A stretch of DNA of 64,000 nucleotides from Ruminococcus sp. Its GTDB lineage: Bacteria > Bacillota_A > Clostridia > Oscillospirales > Ruminococcaceae. Of this stretch, positions 51,375 through 60,510 are shown piece by piece (within the stretch, counting starts at the first letter, position 1; every line of letters starts with the position of its first letter). Below the pieces are notes generated by a model. It made no database searches. It had not been told where the DNA came from and worked only from the letters and a program-made list of their open reading frames with translations. The stretch is taken from positions 43,537 to 107,536 of the forward strand of contig NZ_JAEEMU010000044.1 of assembly GCF_016283395.1 (NCBI RefSeq), given 5' to 3'. A program made the position numbers and the translations under genes.

Positions 51375-52877
51375 CTACTTTTTCCACTGTTCAAATGAAT
51401 TGACCTTGCCTTTTTTTATCCGAAGTGTGTAGTCACAGCATTGCTGAATAAACTCGGGATCGTGTGTTGAAACAAGCACCGTACTGCCTGAGCCTGCAAG
51501 CTGACGCAGAAGCTCTCCCACTTTTTTCATGTGAGCGTAGTCAAGTCCCGAGGTCGGCTCGTCAAACAGCAGAAGCTCTGCACCCGCCGCTATTGCTGAA
51601 GCTATAGCGACACGCTGTTTCTGCCCGCCTGAAAGTGCCATAGGGTGAGTGCCTTTATATCCAAGCAGACCGAGGGTACTGAGTATCTCGTGACATCTTT
51701 TTTCGTCTTTATCTTTCATTGAAAGCAGCACCTCTTTTTCCACGCTGTCGGTGAAAAGCTGGTGGTTCACGTCCTGCATGACCATGTAGGAAAAGCCGAT
51801 GCGCTGACGCTTTCTGTATTCCTTTCCGTTTGATATGATAACGCCAGAGCAATCTTTTTCCAGTCCGCAGATACACCGAAGAAAAGTAGATTTTCCCGTA
51901 CCGTTGCTGCCGATAACTGCGGTCACTTTTCCTTTAGGGAGCATGAGTTCGGGAATACAAAGGCTGAGGGCTTCGCCGTCAGAGACTGAAAACTTCTTTC
52001 TTCGCAGGATATATGGCTTGTGATTATAGGAAAAATAAAAGTCCTTCAGCAATATCCCGTCTGATATATCCGCTTGGCTGCACTCTGTATGTCCTTGATC
52101 TGAAAGCAATGTCTGATAGTGTTCATTGATACTTGTCGGACGAAGTCCAAGCTGTCTTATCTCTTTCTCGGAAAGCTTTGTGAAATCCTTAGTGTTCCAC
52201 TCATGTGCTATCCTGCCCTTATCCATATAGATTACACGATCGGCAATATCTTTGAGATACCAGAGTCTGTGTTCGGAAATGATTATCGTCTTGCCCTGGC
52301 TTTTCCAGTCACAGATAATATCATGCAGCATCTTTATTGCTTCCATATCAAGATTTGAGGAAGGCTCGTCCAGAAGTATTATTTCAGGCAGCAGTGCAGC
52401 TACCGAAGCACAGGCTATCCTTTGCTTTTCGCCGCCCGATAATTCAAACAGACTTTTGCCCAGAAGCTTATCAAGCTTCATCTGTCGGGATATGCTATCC
52501 TTTCGGGCTCTTATCTCGTCAGGTGCAAGCCCTATATTCTCAGGACCGAAAACGATCTCTCCGTCGGTATCTACCGAAAAGAACTGACTTCTCGGGTTCT
52601 GAAAGACAGTTCCTACAATGCCTGCAAGCTCATAGAGCTGTGTTTTTGCAATCTCAAGTCCGTTTACGGTCACTTCGCCTGTCATATCGCCTTGATAGTA
52701 ATGGGGAATAAGTCCGTTTAGCAGTCGTATCACCGAGGTCTTGCCTGAACCTGATGCACCGCACAAAAGAAGTGTTTCGCCTTTCTTTATCGCTAAAGAA
52801 ACGCCGTCAAGGGAGTTTTCGGCCGCACCCTTGTATCTGTGCGTAACATTGTTTATCTGCGCTATCGTCTGCATCAT
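51375..52877 (-). CDS. Energy-coupling factor transporter ATPase, fused double domain
   Basis: The 500-residue protein holds two ECF ATPase domains. The first has Walker A GASGSGKTS, signature LSGGEKQR and LLDEPSSNLD. The second has GSNGTGKST, LSGGQKQRVA and LLFDEPTSGLD. Together they replace the usual separate EcfA1 and EcfA2. It overlaps ecfT by 4 bases and is the last gene of the leftward TetR-ABC-ABC-S-T-A cluster. It drives uptake through EcfT and the adjacent S component. Confidence 0.9.
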   Translation of the reverse strand: MMQTIAQINNVTHRYKGAAENSLDGVSLAIKKGETLLLCGASGSGKTSVIRLLNGLIPHYYQGDMTGEVTVNGLEIAKTQLYELAGIVGTVFQNPRSQFFSVDTDGEIVFGPENIGLAPDEIRARKDSISRQMKLDKLLGKSLFELSGGEKQRIACASVAALLPEIILLDEPSSNLDMEAIKMLHDIICDWKSQGKTIIISEHRLWYLKDIADRVIYMDKGRIAHEWNTKDFTKLSEKEIRQLGLRPTSINEHYQTLLSDQGHTECSQADISDGILLKDFYFSYNHKPYILRRKKFSVSDGEALSLCIPELMLPKGKVTAVIGSNGTGKSTFLRCICGLEKDCSGVIISNGKEYRKRQRIGFSYMVMQDVNHQLFTDSVEKEVLLSMKDKDEKRCHEILSTLGLLGYKGTHPMALSGGQKQRVAIASAIAAGAELLLFDEPTSGLDYAHMKKVGELLRQLAGSGSTVLVSTHDPEFIQQCCDYTLRIKKGKVNSFEQWKK

Positions 52878-53572
52878 CTGAAATACTTAGAAACCAAGAA
52901 AAATGCAAGAGCTGCTGAGAACAGCAGCATCAGCATATAGTCTGCCGCCCTCATTTTCAGCACCTGCACACTGGTTCTTTTCACCTTTCCTCCGAGACCT
53001 CTTGTAACAGCGGCTGCGGATAATTCATCTCCGATATTCACGCATGAAAACAGCAGCGGTATCAGACGGTATTCTATCATGCCTGTAGCATTTCCTCCGC
53101 CCAGCATGATACCTCGCATTTTCATAGCGTCACGGATAGCTGTGTATTCCTCCTTTATGGTAGGGAAAAAACGCATGACCACCGCAAGTGAGATCGTTAT
53201 ACCGTCTGGGATATGTATTTTCTGCATAGCGCAGACAAATTCGCCGATCTTCGTAGTTTTTATTACATACCATGCTGTTATCATAGCAGGCATGAACTGT
53301 ACTATGATACTGCAATATCCAACAAGAAATGCCGACAGAAAGCCCTTTGAGTTTTCGGAAAGATACCTGAATGTCAGGAGCAAAGCTGCCCCGTAAAGTA
53401 TCAGAAACCGAAACGCCGCAAAATGCTTTTCTGTGATAAGCAGAAGTATCGGTATCATGGTCATGATAATTCGCACTGTCCATAGAAAGGGCGTTGTGGC
53501 ACTCATCATCACAACCGCCGATACTACAAATATCATGTACAGCTTTGTTCTTGGATCGAGCTTTAAGGACAT
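52874..53572 (-). CDS. ecfT: ECF transporter T component
   Basis: The 232-residue membrane protein starts LDPRTKLYMIF, the classic EcfT opening. It has about five helices and coupling-helix motifs (MRFFPTIKEEYTAIRDAMKMRG and TRGLGG) that contact the ATPases. The ATG overlaps the S-component stop (TAATG), and the stop overlaps the ATPase start, so the three are coupled. Confidence 0.9.
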   Translation of the reverse strand: MSLKLDPRTKLYMIFVVSAVVMMSATTPFLWTVRIIMTMIPILLLITEKHFAAFRFLILYGAALLLTFRYLSENSKGFLSAFLVGYCSIIVQFMPAMITAWYVIKTTKIGEFVCAMQKIHIPDGITISLAVVMRFFPTIKEEYTAIRDAMKMRGIMLGGGNATGMIEYRLIPLLFSCVNIGDELSAAAVTRGLGGKVKRTSVQVLKMRAADYMLMLLFSAALAFFLVSKYFR

Positions 53573-54162
53573 TATACAATACCTGCCTTCTCAAAATGTT
53601 TCTTTACAACAGCCTTTCCAATTAACGCCCCCACACAGCCGAATACAAAGCAAAGTACAAGCAATACTGCTATAGTTTTTGAGTTGATTGCACGGAAAAG
53701 ACTGTCGCAGTACTCCGCCGAATAACCGCCTTCAAGAAGATTTTTTCTGTAGGAATTTGCAGATACCACCACAGGGAAATAATTTGCACATATCCACAGA
53801 CAGAAAACGCCATAGCTTATAACTGTTTTCTTAAAGCTCTTATAACCGCCCGATTTTGCGATCAGATCTGCTATAACACCTGAGGCGATGATAAGCGGCG
53901 CACCGAGGTAGCCCATACCCGTTACGAACATTATGATAGCAAGCAATACGGACATAATGCTCAGCATACCGAATTTCTCTATCTTAGTATAAAACAGCAT
54001 CATTGGAATAGAACCGACTATCGGTATCATTACTACATAGGATGCTACTATGTATGGGTGAATAAATCCCAGTATTCCGCAGGCAAACTCCACAACGAAT
54101 AAAAGCGCTGTGAAAATTCCTATTGTAATAAAATCCTTTGCCTGTAATTTCTTTTCGTTCAT
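53572..54162 (-). CDS. ECF transporter S component of the MptE/Trep_Strep family
   Basis: About 196 residues and six helices. The sequence (AKDFITIGIFTALLFVVEF, GSIPMMLFYTKIEKFG, GYLGAPLIIASGVIADLI) matches the Trep_Strep group of putative S components of unknown substrate. The ATG at 54162, 7 bases after AAGGAGAG, is preferred to the longer frame from 54198. It is encoded 28 bases after two exporter-fold ABC proteins, an arrangement suggesting that all five genes serve one substrate. Confidence 0.82.
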   Translation of the reverse strand: MNEKKLQAKDFITIGIFTALLFVVEFACGILGFIHPYIVASYVVMIPIVGSIPMMLFYTKIEKFGMLSIMSVLLAIIMFVTGMGYLGAPLIIASGVIADLIAKSGGYKSFKKTVISYGVFCLWICANYFPVVVSANSYRKNLLEGGYSAEYCDSLFRAINSKTIAVLLVLCFVFGCVGALIGKAVVKKHFEKAGIV

Positions 54163-54190
54163 TTTTAAACTCTCCTTATCATTTTTGCGA

Positions 54191-55927
54191 TTACGCAAGC
54201 TTCCAGCTTACCGCCTGTTTTCTGCCGCTTATGAAGTTCTTGTAGATACCCTCCTGCGCCATAAGCTCTTCGTGCCGTCCCTGCTGAACAATGCGTCCCT
54301 TGTCCACGACAATGATCTGATCGGCGTTTCTTACGGTTTTTAGCCTGTGTGCGATCATGATGATCGTCTTGTGCTTTGTCAGGTTCTCAATGGCTTCGGT
54401 CAGCTCCTTTTCGTTTTCGGGATCAACGTTTGCAGTCGCCTCGTCAAGTATGATAATGGGCGCGTCCTTCATTATCGCACGGGCAATGGCAAGCCTCTGC
54501 TTTTCGCCGCCGGAAAGGGTAGCACCGCCCTCGCCGATCACGGTATCATAGCCGTTTGGAAGTGACATAATGAAATCGTGGCAGGCGGCTTTCTTTGCGG
54601 CTTCTTCAACTTCCTCCATAGATGCTTCGGGTCTGCCGAAACGTATATTGTTGGCGATAGTATCCTCAAAGAGGTATACCCGCTGAAATACAAAGCTGAA
54701 ATTCTCCATAAGCGTATCAAAGCTGTAGTCTTTCACATTTCTGCCGCCCAGCGTGACCTGTCCCTCCTGAACGTCCCAGAAACGTGATATAAGAGAAGTT
54801 ATAGTAGTCTTGCCTCCGCCAGACGGACCCACGATCGCGGTGGTAGTGTTCTCCTTTATCTCAAGCGACACATCGTCAATGATCTTTCTGTTTTCGTAGG
54901 CAAAGCTGACGTGTTCAAGGCGGATATCCCTGTTCTGAGGCGTGATGTTTTCTCCGTCGATATCCATTTGCTCAATGTCCAGTATTTCATTCGCCAGGTC
55001 AACACCTTTTCCGATAACACGGAGCAGGGCAGTGTAGATACCTGCTGAATCCAGCGACTCAAAAACCATGAACGAGCACAGCAGCATTGTTATGGTATAT
55101 ACAAGATCCATGCTTCCGTTAAGGTAGAAATAAACTGACGCACCTGCTATTGCAACGCCTATCAGCTTGCAGATAAGATTTTGAACGCCAACAGCAGGTA
55201 TCGCTGCCAGCTCTGCGGAAATGTCAGCGTTTTTCTTTCGCTCAATGGAGCTTTTGAGCTTCGACTGATTGAGACCGATGATGTTATAATTTCTGATCTC
55301 CGATATTCCCTGAATGTATTCCAGTATCACGCCTACCATTTCTCTGTCGGCAGAGAGCTTTTCATCTGCGACCCTTGCAACACTTCGGTTCGTCCACTGA
55401 TTTACCAGAATAAAAATACCTATGCCTGCAAGCGAGATCAGACCGATACGGACATCAAACACAAACATGAAAAGTGCGATTACCGCAGTTGTGATGCTTC
55501 CCTGCAATACCAGCATGATAGCACGGGTAGCGATATCTCCCATCTGCTCCATTGTGTTTGTAGCGACCGAGGTGATATGTCCCAGACTTGTATCATTGAA
55601 GTAACCCATAGGAAGATATCGCAGGTGCTCGCCGATCTCGATACGTTTTAGTGCGGCAGTATCATATCCGCCTTCTGTCTGTAGCATTGTGGAAAAGCGG
55701 CTTATTACCGTCTTTCCGAGAGTGCTTACCAGCATAAGAGCTATGACTGTAAACACAGTTTTCGTGTCGATATTGTTATCAAGCACCGCTTTTATAGCAA
55801 CAAATGCGGCAGGTATCTTCATGGCTGTGAACATTGCCTCAATAACGCCCAACACGATAGCTTTGTAGAATTTTCTTCTGTTTTTGTCATTACAAAAGTC
55901 AAAGAACTTTTTTATCATCTCAAGCAT
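54191..55927 (-). CDS. ABC transporter ATP-binding/permease half-transporter (second of pair)
   Basis: About 578 residues with an N-terminal six-helix membrane domain and a C-terminal ATPase (Walker A GPSGGGKTT, signature LSGGEKQR, Walker B IIILDEATANVDPE). The ATG at 55927 overlaps the end of the partner gene by 8 bases and follows AAGGAG at 7 bases; the longer open frame lies within the partner gene. It probably forms a heterodimer with the protein at 55920-57692. Exporter-fold pairs next to ECF modules and TetR are sometimes importers of iron-siderophore type (YbtPQ/IrtAB-like); import rather than export is an open question. Confidence 0.88.
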   Translation of the reverse strand: MLEMIKKFFDFCNDKNRRKFYKAIVLGVIEAMFTAMKIPAAFVAIKAVLDNNIDTKTVFTVIALMLVSTLGKTVISRFSTMLQTEGGYDTAALKRIEIGEHLRYLPMGYFNDTSLGHITSVATNTMEQMGDIATRAIMLVLQGSITTAVIALFMFVFDVRIGLISLAGIGIFILVNQWTNRSVARVADEKLSADREMVGVILEYIQGISEIRNYNIIGLNQSKLKSSIERKKNADISAELAAIPAVGVQNLICKLIGVAIAGASVYFYLNGSMDLVYTITMLLCSFMVFESLDSAGIYTALLRVIGKGVDLANEILDIEQMDIDGENITPQNRDIRLEHVSFAYENRKIIDDVSLEIKENTTTAIVGPSGGGKTTITSLISRFWDVQEGQVTLGGRNVKDYSFDTLMENFSFVFQRVYLFEDTIANNIRFGRPEASMEEVEEAAKKAACHDFIMSLPNGYDTVIGEGGATLSGGEKQRLAIARAIMKDAPIIILDEATANVDPENEKELTEAIENLTKHKTIIMIAHRLKTVRNADQIIVVDKGRIVQQGRHEELMAQEGIYKNFISGRKQAVSWKLA

Positions 55928-57692
55928 ATGCATTCTCCTTTCCGCTGTCATTATCCCTGACCATACTGTGAGCTGTCCACATTTTTCTGTAAAGCTCGCA
56001 GTTTTCAAGCAACTCCTGCTGTGTTCCGCAAGCCACGATATTTCCATTGTTGACGACGAATATCTTGTCTGCGTCTACTATCGTCGAAAGGCGATGTGCG
56101 ATCACTATAAGTGTTCTGCCCTGTATCAGTTTTGCAACACTTTCCTGCACAAGTGCTTCGTTTTCGGGATCGGTGTAAGCAGTCGCTTCATCAAGTATGA
56201 CGACAGGGGCATTTTTGAGCATTGCCCTTGCAATACATATTCTCTGACGCTCGCCGCCTGATAGGTGTCCGCCTGCGCCGCCGACAACTGTGTCATATCC
56301 GTTTTCAAGCCCCATAATGAATTCATGACAACCAGATGCTTTAGCCGCATTGATAACGTCCTCGTCAGTTGCTCCCGATCTGCCGAGCCTGATATTTTCC
56401 TTTACTGACATATCAAAAAGGTAATTATCCTGCGCCACATAGGATATCTGACCCATGTAGTAATCAAGTGGCAGTTCTCTGATGTTCACTCCACCGTATG
56501 TAATATCGCCAGAATCAGTATCCCACAGCGAGTCGATAAGCCTTGCTATAGTGCTCTTGCCTGAACCCGAAGGACCGACGATTGCTGCGATCTCGCCATG
56601 TTTTATCTCCATATTGATACCGTGCAGAACTTCTTTCTCATTGTAGGTAAATCTCACATCGGAGAGCCTGATGTCCGAACCAGCTGGCTTATTTTTCAGC
56701 TCTGTCGGCCTTATCATGTCATCGCGTTCAATGATCTCAGTCACTTCACCGAAGATGGTTTGCATTTTAAGGATATCGTCTATGTAAGAAAATGCGACAA
56801 CAAGGGGAGTGATAAGTCCTGCCGAAAGAATGATACCTGTAATGAAATTAACAGGAGTCAACGAGCCATTTCTCACAAGCAGCAGACCTATCGGCAGAAC
56901 GCCTAAGAAAGTTGCAGGCAGAAATGACATTGTTCCCGACTGAGGCCAGATGCACCTGCGCATCCAGTCAATGAAAACATCTGCGCCCTCTCTTGCAGCA
57001 TTCACGAATTTTTCATAGGAGCTGCCTGTCTTTCCAAAAGCCTTGATGACTTCTATTCCGTTGATATATTCCACAGCAGTATCATTGAGCTTTTTGGTCT
57101 TTTCAATTGATAATTCATATCCGCCCTTGCTTTTTGCAAACATTATCATAGCACATACAAGACCTATGGCTGCGCCAACCAGATTAGCCAGTCCAAGCCG
57201 CCAGTCGAGTGTCAGCAGATAGATGAACATGATGACAGGCAGCAGGAGATTTGCTGTAAACTCAGGCACAATATGTGCCAGAGTTGTTTCCATTGAATCC
57301 ACTCTGTCAACTATGATGTTTTTGTAGCTGCCGCTGTTGTCATCAAGTACTGAGCCAAGCGGTATCCTTGACAGCTTTTCACAGAGCTGCTTTCGTATGC
57401 TGCCCAGCACAGTAAATGTTGCCACATGAGATAATGAAGTCGAGAATGAGTGCAGAGTGACCCTTATCACCCAGAAAACACCCATAAACAATACCTGTTT
57501 CAAATAATAGTCCCATTCTCTGTTGCCGTCAAGCAGCTTTTCAACAATATCCGCCATAATAAGATAGGGGATAAATGACGCTGTTACACCCAGAACAGCA
57601 AGAAAAACGCTTCCTCTGAAATAGCTTTTCTTTCTCCCTGCAAATTCAAGTACCCAGGATAACAGGCTACGTTTCTTTTTCATTATGATCAT
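55920..57692 (-). CDS. ABC transporter ATP-binding/permease half-transporter (first of pair)
   Basis: About 590 residues with a six-helix exporter-type membrane domain and an ATPase with Walker A GPSGSGKST, signature LSGGERQR and Walker B VVILDEATAYTDPE. GGAGG lies close to the first ATG, and a second ATG three codons later (MKKKRSLL) may be the real start. It is translated in overlap with its partner gene. It follows the TetR gene by about 100 bases and is presumably under that repressor. Substrate unknown. Confidence 0.88.
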   Translation of the reverse strand: MIIMKKKRSLLSWVLEFAGRKKSYFRGSVFLAVLGVTASFIPYLIMADIVEKLLDGNREWDYYLKQVLFMGVFWVIRVTLHSFSTSLSHVATFTVLGSIRKQLCEKLSRIPLGSVLDDNSGSYKNIIVDRVDSMETTLAHIVPEFTANLLLPVIMFIYLLTLDWRLGLANLVGAAIGLVCAMIMFAKSKGGYELSIEKTKKLNDTAVEYINGIEVIKAFGKTGSSYEKFVNAAREGADVFIDWMRRCIWPQSGTMSFLPATFLGVLPIGLLLVRNGSLTPVNFITGIILSAGLITPLVVAFSYIDDILKMQTIFGEVTEIIERDDMIRPTELKNKPAGSDIRLSDVRFTYNEKEVLHGINMEIKHGEIAAIVGPSGSGKSTIARLIDSLWDTDSGDITYGGVNIRELPLDYYMGQISYVAQDNYLFDMSVKENIRLGRSGATDEDVINAAKASGCHEFIMGLENGYDTVVGGAGGHLSGGERQRICIARAMLKNAPVVILDEATAYTDPENEALVQESVAKLIQGRTLIVIAHRLSTIVDADKIFVVNNGNIVACGTQQELLENCELYRKMWTAHSMVRDNDSGKENAYA

Positions 57693-57790
57693 TCGCCTCC
57701 ATAAAATATGTTTGTTTTATCTAACATATATACTTTTTTATAGGGAAACGCAAATGATACGCTTCCCTTAATTTGATTATTGGATTAATA

Positions 57791-58405
57791 TTAAAGTCCG
57801 AATAAAGCTTTCCACGCAGGAAGATAAAACTTTTCCAGTGTATGGGCGTAGTGCATAGCTTCATCTTTCGTGAAATCATGAACGACTGCTTGAAGTATCG
57901 CTTCAACACTTGCCGTGACAAGCAAATGGAATTCCTTTTCGTCTACTTCATTGACAGCTATCCCACTTTTATTCAGTGCATTCATATATCTAATTGTTAC
58001 TTCTTCCTCAAGCTTTGCTATGTCATGAGTAAAGTTTTCGTATTTTGTACCCTGCGATCTGCAAACTATCAGCTTGAACTCGTCAAAATGATCGTAGATG
58101 TATCCCATAAACCTGACAGTCTCCATCTGATCTTTCCATATGGATTCAGCTGCTACCTTGCCTATCTCATCAAAATAGTCACTCTCTATCCCGTGAAAGC
58201 ATTCCATAAGACCTTCTATCGTTGGATCTACCAGCGATGCAAACATTTCCTCCTTACTTGAGAAATGCTTGTAAAGACCGCCTACCTGAATGCCTGCCTC
58301 AGTCGCTATTCTTCGGAGCGAAGCGTCAGTAAAGCCATACTCCAGAAACTCTTTTTTGGCAGCCTCAATTATCCTTTCATGGCTCTGTGTCTTGTCTCTT
58401 GGCAA
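57791..58405 (-). CDS. TetR-family repressor of the ABC/ECF cluster
   Basis: The 204-residue protein has an N-terminal helix-turn-helix (RIIEAAKKEFLEYGFTDASLRRIATEAGI, GGLYKHFSSKEEMF) and a helical ligand-binding domain. The start is a TTG 7 bases after GGGAGG. It is the first gene of the leftward cluster of exporter-fold ABC genes and ECF importer. A 37-base palindrome over its promoter indicates autorepression. Its ligand is likely to be the substrate of the transporters. Confidence 0.9.
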   Translation of the reverse strand: MPRDKTQSHERIIEAAKKEFLEYGFTDASLRRIATEAGIQVGGLYKHFSSKEEMFASLVDPTIEGLMECFHGIESDYFDEIGKVAAESIWKDQMETVRFMGYIYDHFDEFKLIVCRSQGTKYENFTHDIAKLEEEVTIRYMNALNKSGIAVNEVDEKEFHLLVTASVEAILQAVVHDFTKDEAMHYAHTLEKFYLPAWKALFGL

Positions 58406-58432
58406 AGACTCACCTCCCTGGAAAAAGTAAAT

Positions 58433-58484
58433 GAACAGTGTACACTAACATTGTTAGTATACACTGTTCTCTTTCACTTGTCAA
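58433..58484 (-). promoter_or_regulatory. Promoter and 37-bp palindromic operator of the TetR gene
   Basis: On the minus strand TTGACA (58484-58479), 17 bases and TATACT (58461-58456). The -10 lies inside an 18-base inverted repeat (58433-58450 and 58452-58469; arm core ACAGTGTACACTAACA) with one mismatch and a one-base centre. Confidence 0.85.
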
Positions 58485-58828
58485 GTGTTTTTCAGAGCCA
58501 ATTATCTTTTCGTGGGAATTTTTCCGTTTTAAATATTTTTCAAATGGGCAAGCTTTTATATTTCGTGCGTTTTCACCTGTAAAGAGTTATAAAGAAAATC
58601 TAGCTCCCGAAGGAGTTGGTTTTCCTGCAAATTCAATTATTATATCTACTTCTGCAACAATAGTGTCCGCCATGTTAGCGGATTCCATTTTTAACCTATC
58701 CATTTATAAATAACTCTCTTAATTATCTATATTTAATATTTATTATATTGATTAGCTTCATATGAAAATGTAAGGTGCATATTGGTTCGGATAGATGCAA
58801 TAGAGTGCATTCGTGTATTTCCCATAAT
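58485..58828. other. Intergenic region with a possible gene remnant
   Basis: AT-rich. On the minus strand 58703-58587 encodes a 38-residue open frame (MDRLKMESANMADTIVAEVD...), whose beginning resembles N-termini of some mobile-element methylase genes. It has no good ribosome binding site and is treated as a possible fragment only. Confidence 0.25.
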
Positions 58829-58861
58829 AAAAGGGATTAGCATATTTTGCTAATCCCTTTT
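58829..58861. terminator. Bidirectional terminator
   Basis: Arms AAAAGGGATTAGC and GCTAATCCCTTTT with a 7-base loop. Confidence 0.8.
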
Positions 58862-58890
58862 ATTAGTTCATTCCGATTTAGGCTAAATAA

Positions 58891-58922
58891 GAAAAGCACC
58901 CCTATAAATAGCGGTGCTTTTC
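58891..58922 (-). terminator. Terminator downstream of the integrase
   Basis: Arms GAAAAGCACC and GGTGCTTTTC are followed by T residues on the minus strand. Confidence 0.75.
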
Positions 58923-58965
58923 TACGGGCACTACAAAGTATTGTCTCATTTGTGAGTACCAAATA

Positions 58966-58988
58966 TGGCAGGGGCAGAAAGACTTGAA
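58966..58988 (-). other. Attachment-site remnant: 3' end of a tRNA gene
   Basis: On the minus strand TTCAAGTCTTTCTGCCCCTGCCA has the T-loop TTCAAGT, a 5-base T-stem half, a 7-base acceptor half TGCCCCT and terminal GCCA, but no upstream tRNA body. Integrases of this type use tRNA 3' ends as core sites, and the integrase gene ends 90 bases away. It marks one border of an integrated element. Confidence 0.7.
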
Positions 58989-59051
58989 CAAATAGACATA
59001 TGCTTGCCTTTTGCCTGTATTTAGAGGAATATCCATACACAAATTGTAACC

Positions 59052-59070
59052 GTGTGACTTTTGTGTGACT
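59052..59070 (+). repeat. Two GTGTGACT direct repeats, candidate integrase arm sites
   Basis: GTGTGACT occurs at 59052-59059 and 59063-59070, one helical turn apart. They lie between the att remnant and the integrase stop codon, where arm-type binding sites are usual. Confidence 0.5.
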
Positions 59071-59077
59071 GAAATTA

Positions 59078-59938
59078 TTAAGCAACTTCTCCAGCCTTTT
59101 TTGTTCGTGTATCTCTGATTACTTCGTACATATAATCGTCGAACACCTTAAGACTATCTCGGATTCGTTGCTTAGGAGTCCTTATGTATACGCTGTCAAG
59201 GACTTTTGAGTTAGCCCATCCTCCAAGCTTTTCAAGTACCTCCTTCTCAACACCAAGACCGTTCATAGTAGTTGCAAATTGGGCACGAAGGTCATGGAAA
59301 GTCATTTTGAGGTCATGTTTCTTGAGCAATCTGTCGTAGCGGCGTTTTAATGCCCCATAATTTTCGTTAATGATAAAGTCATCATCACTTTCATGTGGAA
59401 CTTGTTGAATGAGGGTGTAGATGTAATCAGGAATAGGCACATCGCGTGTAGACTGTTCAGTTTTATTCCGATTCTCAATAACATCGTGACCATTTATACA
59501 TACTCTTGCTCTTCTGACTCTTATGTATCTATTGTTGTTTTCTTCATAAATGTCACTAAATTTGAGCCCACGAACTTCGGATATACGCATACCACCGCAC
59601 CAAACCGAAAGAAGGCACGGGAGCTCTACACTTGAACCTATAATTACTCTTAGTACATCACCAAGAGGTGGAAGTTCATCTTTTACCGTTTTTGGAGGTG
59701 ATCTGAGCTTACGGATAGAAGGAAGTTCAACACCAAAGATCAATGCAGCACTTCTGATAAGAGTATACGCCGATTTTATAGTTTTATGGCTTATTCCTTG
59801 CTCAGCATCCATGTTGATGGCTCTTTGGATATCGATAGTCTTGAGATCTGTAAGTATGCATCCCTGTATAGCGAGCAATCTATTCTTCGCAAGTGATTCA
59901 TACCCATAAAGTGTTGTAGGTGCAATATTCAAATACAA
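59078..59938 (-). pseudogene. Tyrosine recombinase (integrase), N-terminally truncated
   Basis: The catalytic domain is complete: Arg in GGMRISEVRG, HDLRAQFAT (His/Arg pair), the GGW near LEKLGGWAN and the Tyr of DSVYIRT. The protein, however, starts abruptly at a TTG inside the core-binding domain (APTTLYGYESLAKNRL), with stops just upstream. The arm-binding N-terminus of about 80-100 residues found in Tn916/ICE-type integrases is missing. It is probably inactive for full recombination, though the fragment is 286 codons long without a break. It sits beside the tRNA att remnant and defines the left border of the element. Confidence 0.78.
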
Positions 59939-60170
59939 TAATATTATCCTTAAATGCTTCTATATTCAATAGCTAATAAGTAAAAACCATAGTTTTCCGA
60001 TTATTTTGATTTTGTAAATATATATAATTATTATGTAATAATTATTATTGTTACATTTTTTTGCCGGTTTACAGCTCAATTCCTATTATTTCTCATTTCT
60101 GTATATATATATTATTGATATGGCAAAAGATTTTGTCACTAACAATAATGCGAAAGGAGGAACTGATACT

Positions 60171-60455
60171 GTGTTTGACAACAACCGATACCTGACCTGT
60201 GGCGCTGATAGTGTGATTCCATTGGAATTGCAGCTGTTTCTTTGGGAGTGTGTAGAGCGAATGCCTGCTCCAAAAGACTATTTACAGGTCTTTGAACTGA
60301 GTTCAGCTGGTCCTATGCAGGCTATTACTCATAGCTCGGAGGTGCCTGAATACCGTATGACGTATCTTATACCGTCTGATATGCCAATTACAGAAACGCT
60401 GTACATAATTGATGACGGTGATCACTGTACAATGCTTTTAGCAGAAGAATATTGA
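60171..60455 (+). CDS. DUF960 family protein
   Basis: The 94-residue protein starts at a GTG 10 bases after AAAGGAGG. FDNNRYLT, IPLELQLFLWECV, DYLQVFELS and the C-terminal IDDGDHCTMLLAEEY match the small DUF960 family common on Firmicute mobile elements. Its function is unknown. A longer frame from 60048 lacks a ribosome binding site. It is followed by a terminator and then the amidoligase operon. The upstream stretch 59939-60170 is very AT-rich and presumably holds its promoter. Confidence 0.82.
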   Translation: MFDNNRYLTCGADSVIPLELQLFLWECVERMPAPKDYLQVFELSSAGPMQAITHSSEVPEYRMTYLIPSDMPITETLYIIDDGDHCTMLLAEEY

Positions 60456-60463
60456 ACGTAAAG

Positions 60464-60490
60464 CCAGCCCCTTCGGGGGCTGGTTCTTTC
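60464..60490 (+). terminator. UUCG-tetraloop terminator after the DUF960 gene
   Basis: CCAGCCCC-TTCG-GGGGCTGG is followed by TTCTTTC. Confidence 0.8.
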
Positions 60491-60510
60491 TATTTACGGA
60501 GGTTTTTACA

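Noticed and set aside
58587..58703. 38-residue minus-strand open frame in the TetR-integrase gap
   Set aside because: No ribosome binding site, no clear homology; at most a fragment of a mobile-element gene.
58966..58988. Complete tRNA gene
   Set aside because: Only the T-loop and acceptor 3' half are present; no matching 5' acceptor half or anticodon arm upstream.
58837..59085. 82-codon minus-strand open frame
   Set aside because: It runs through two terminator hairpins and the att remnant and has no coding character.
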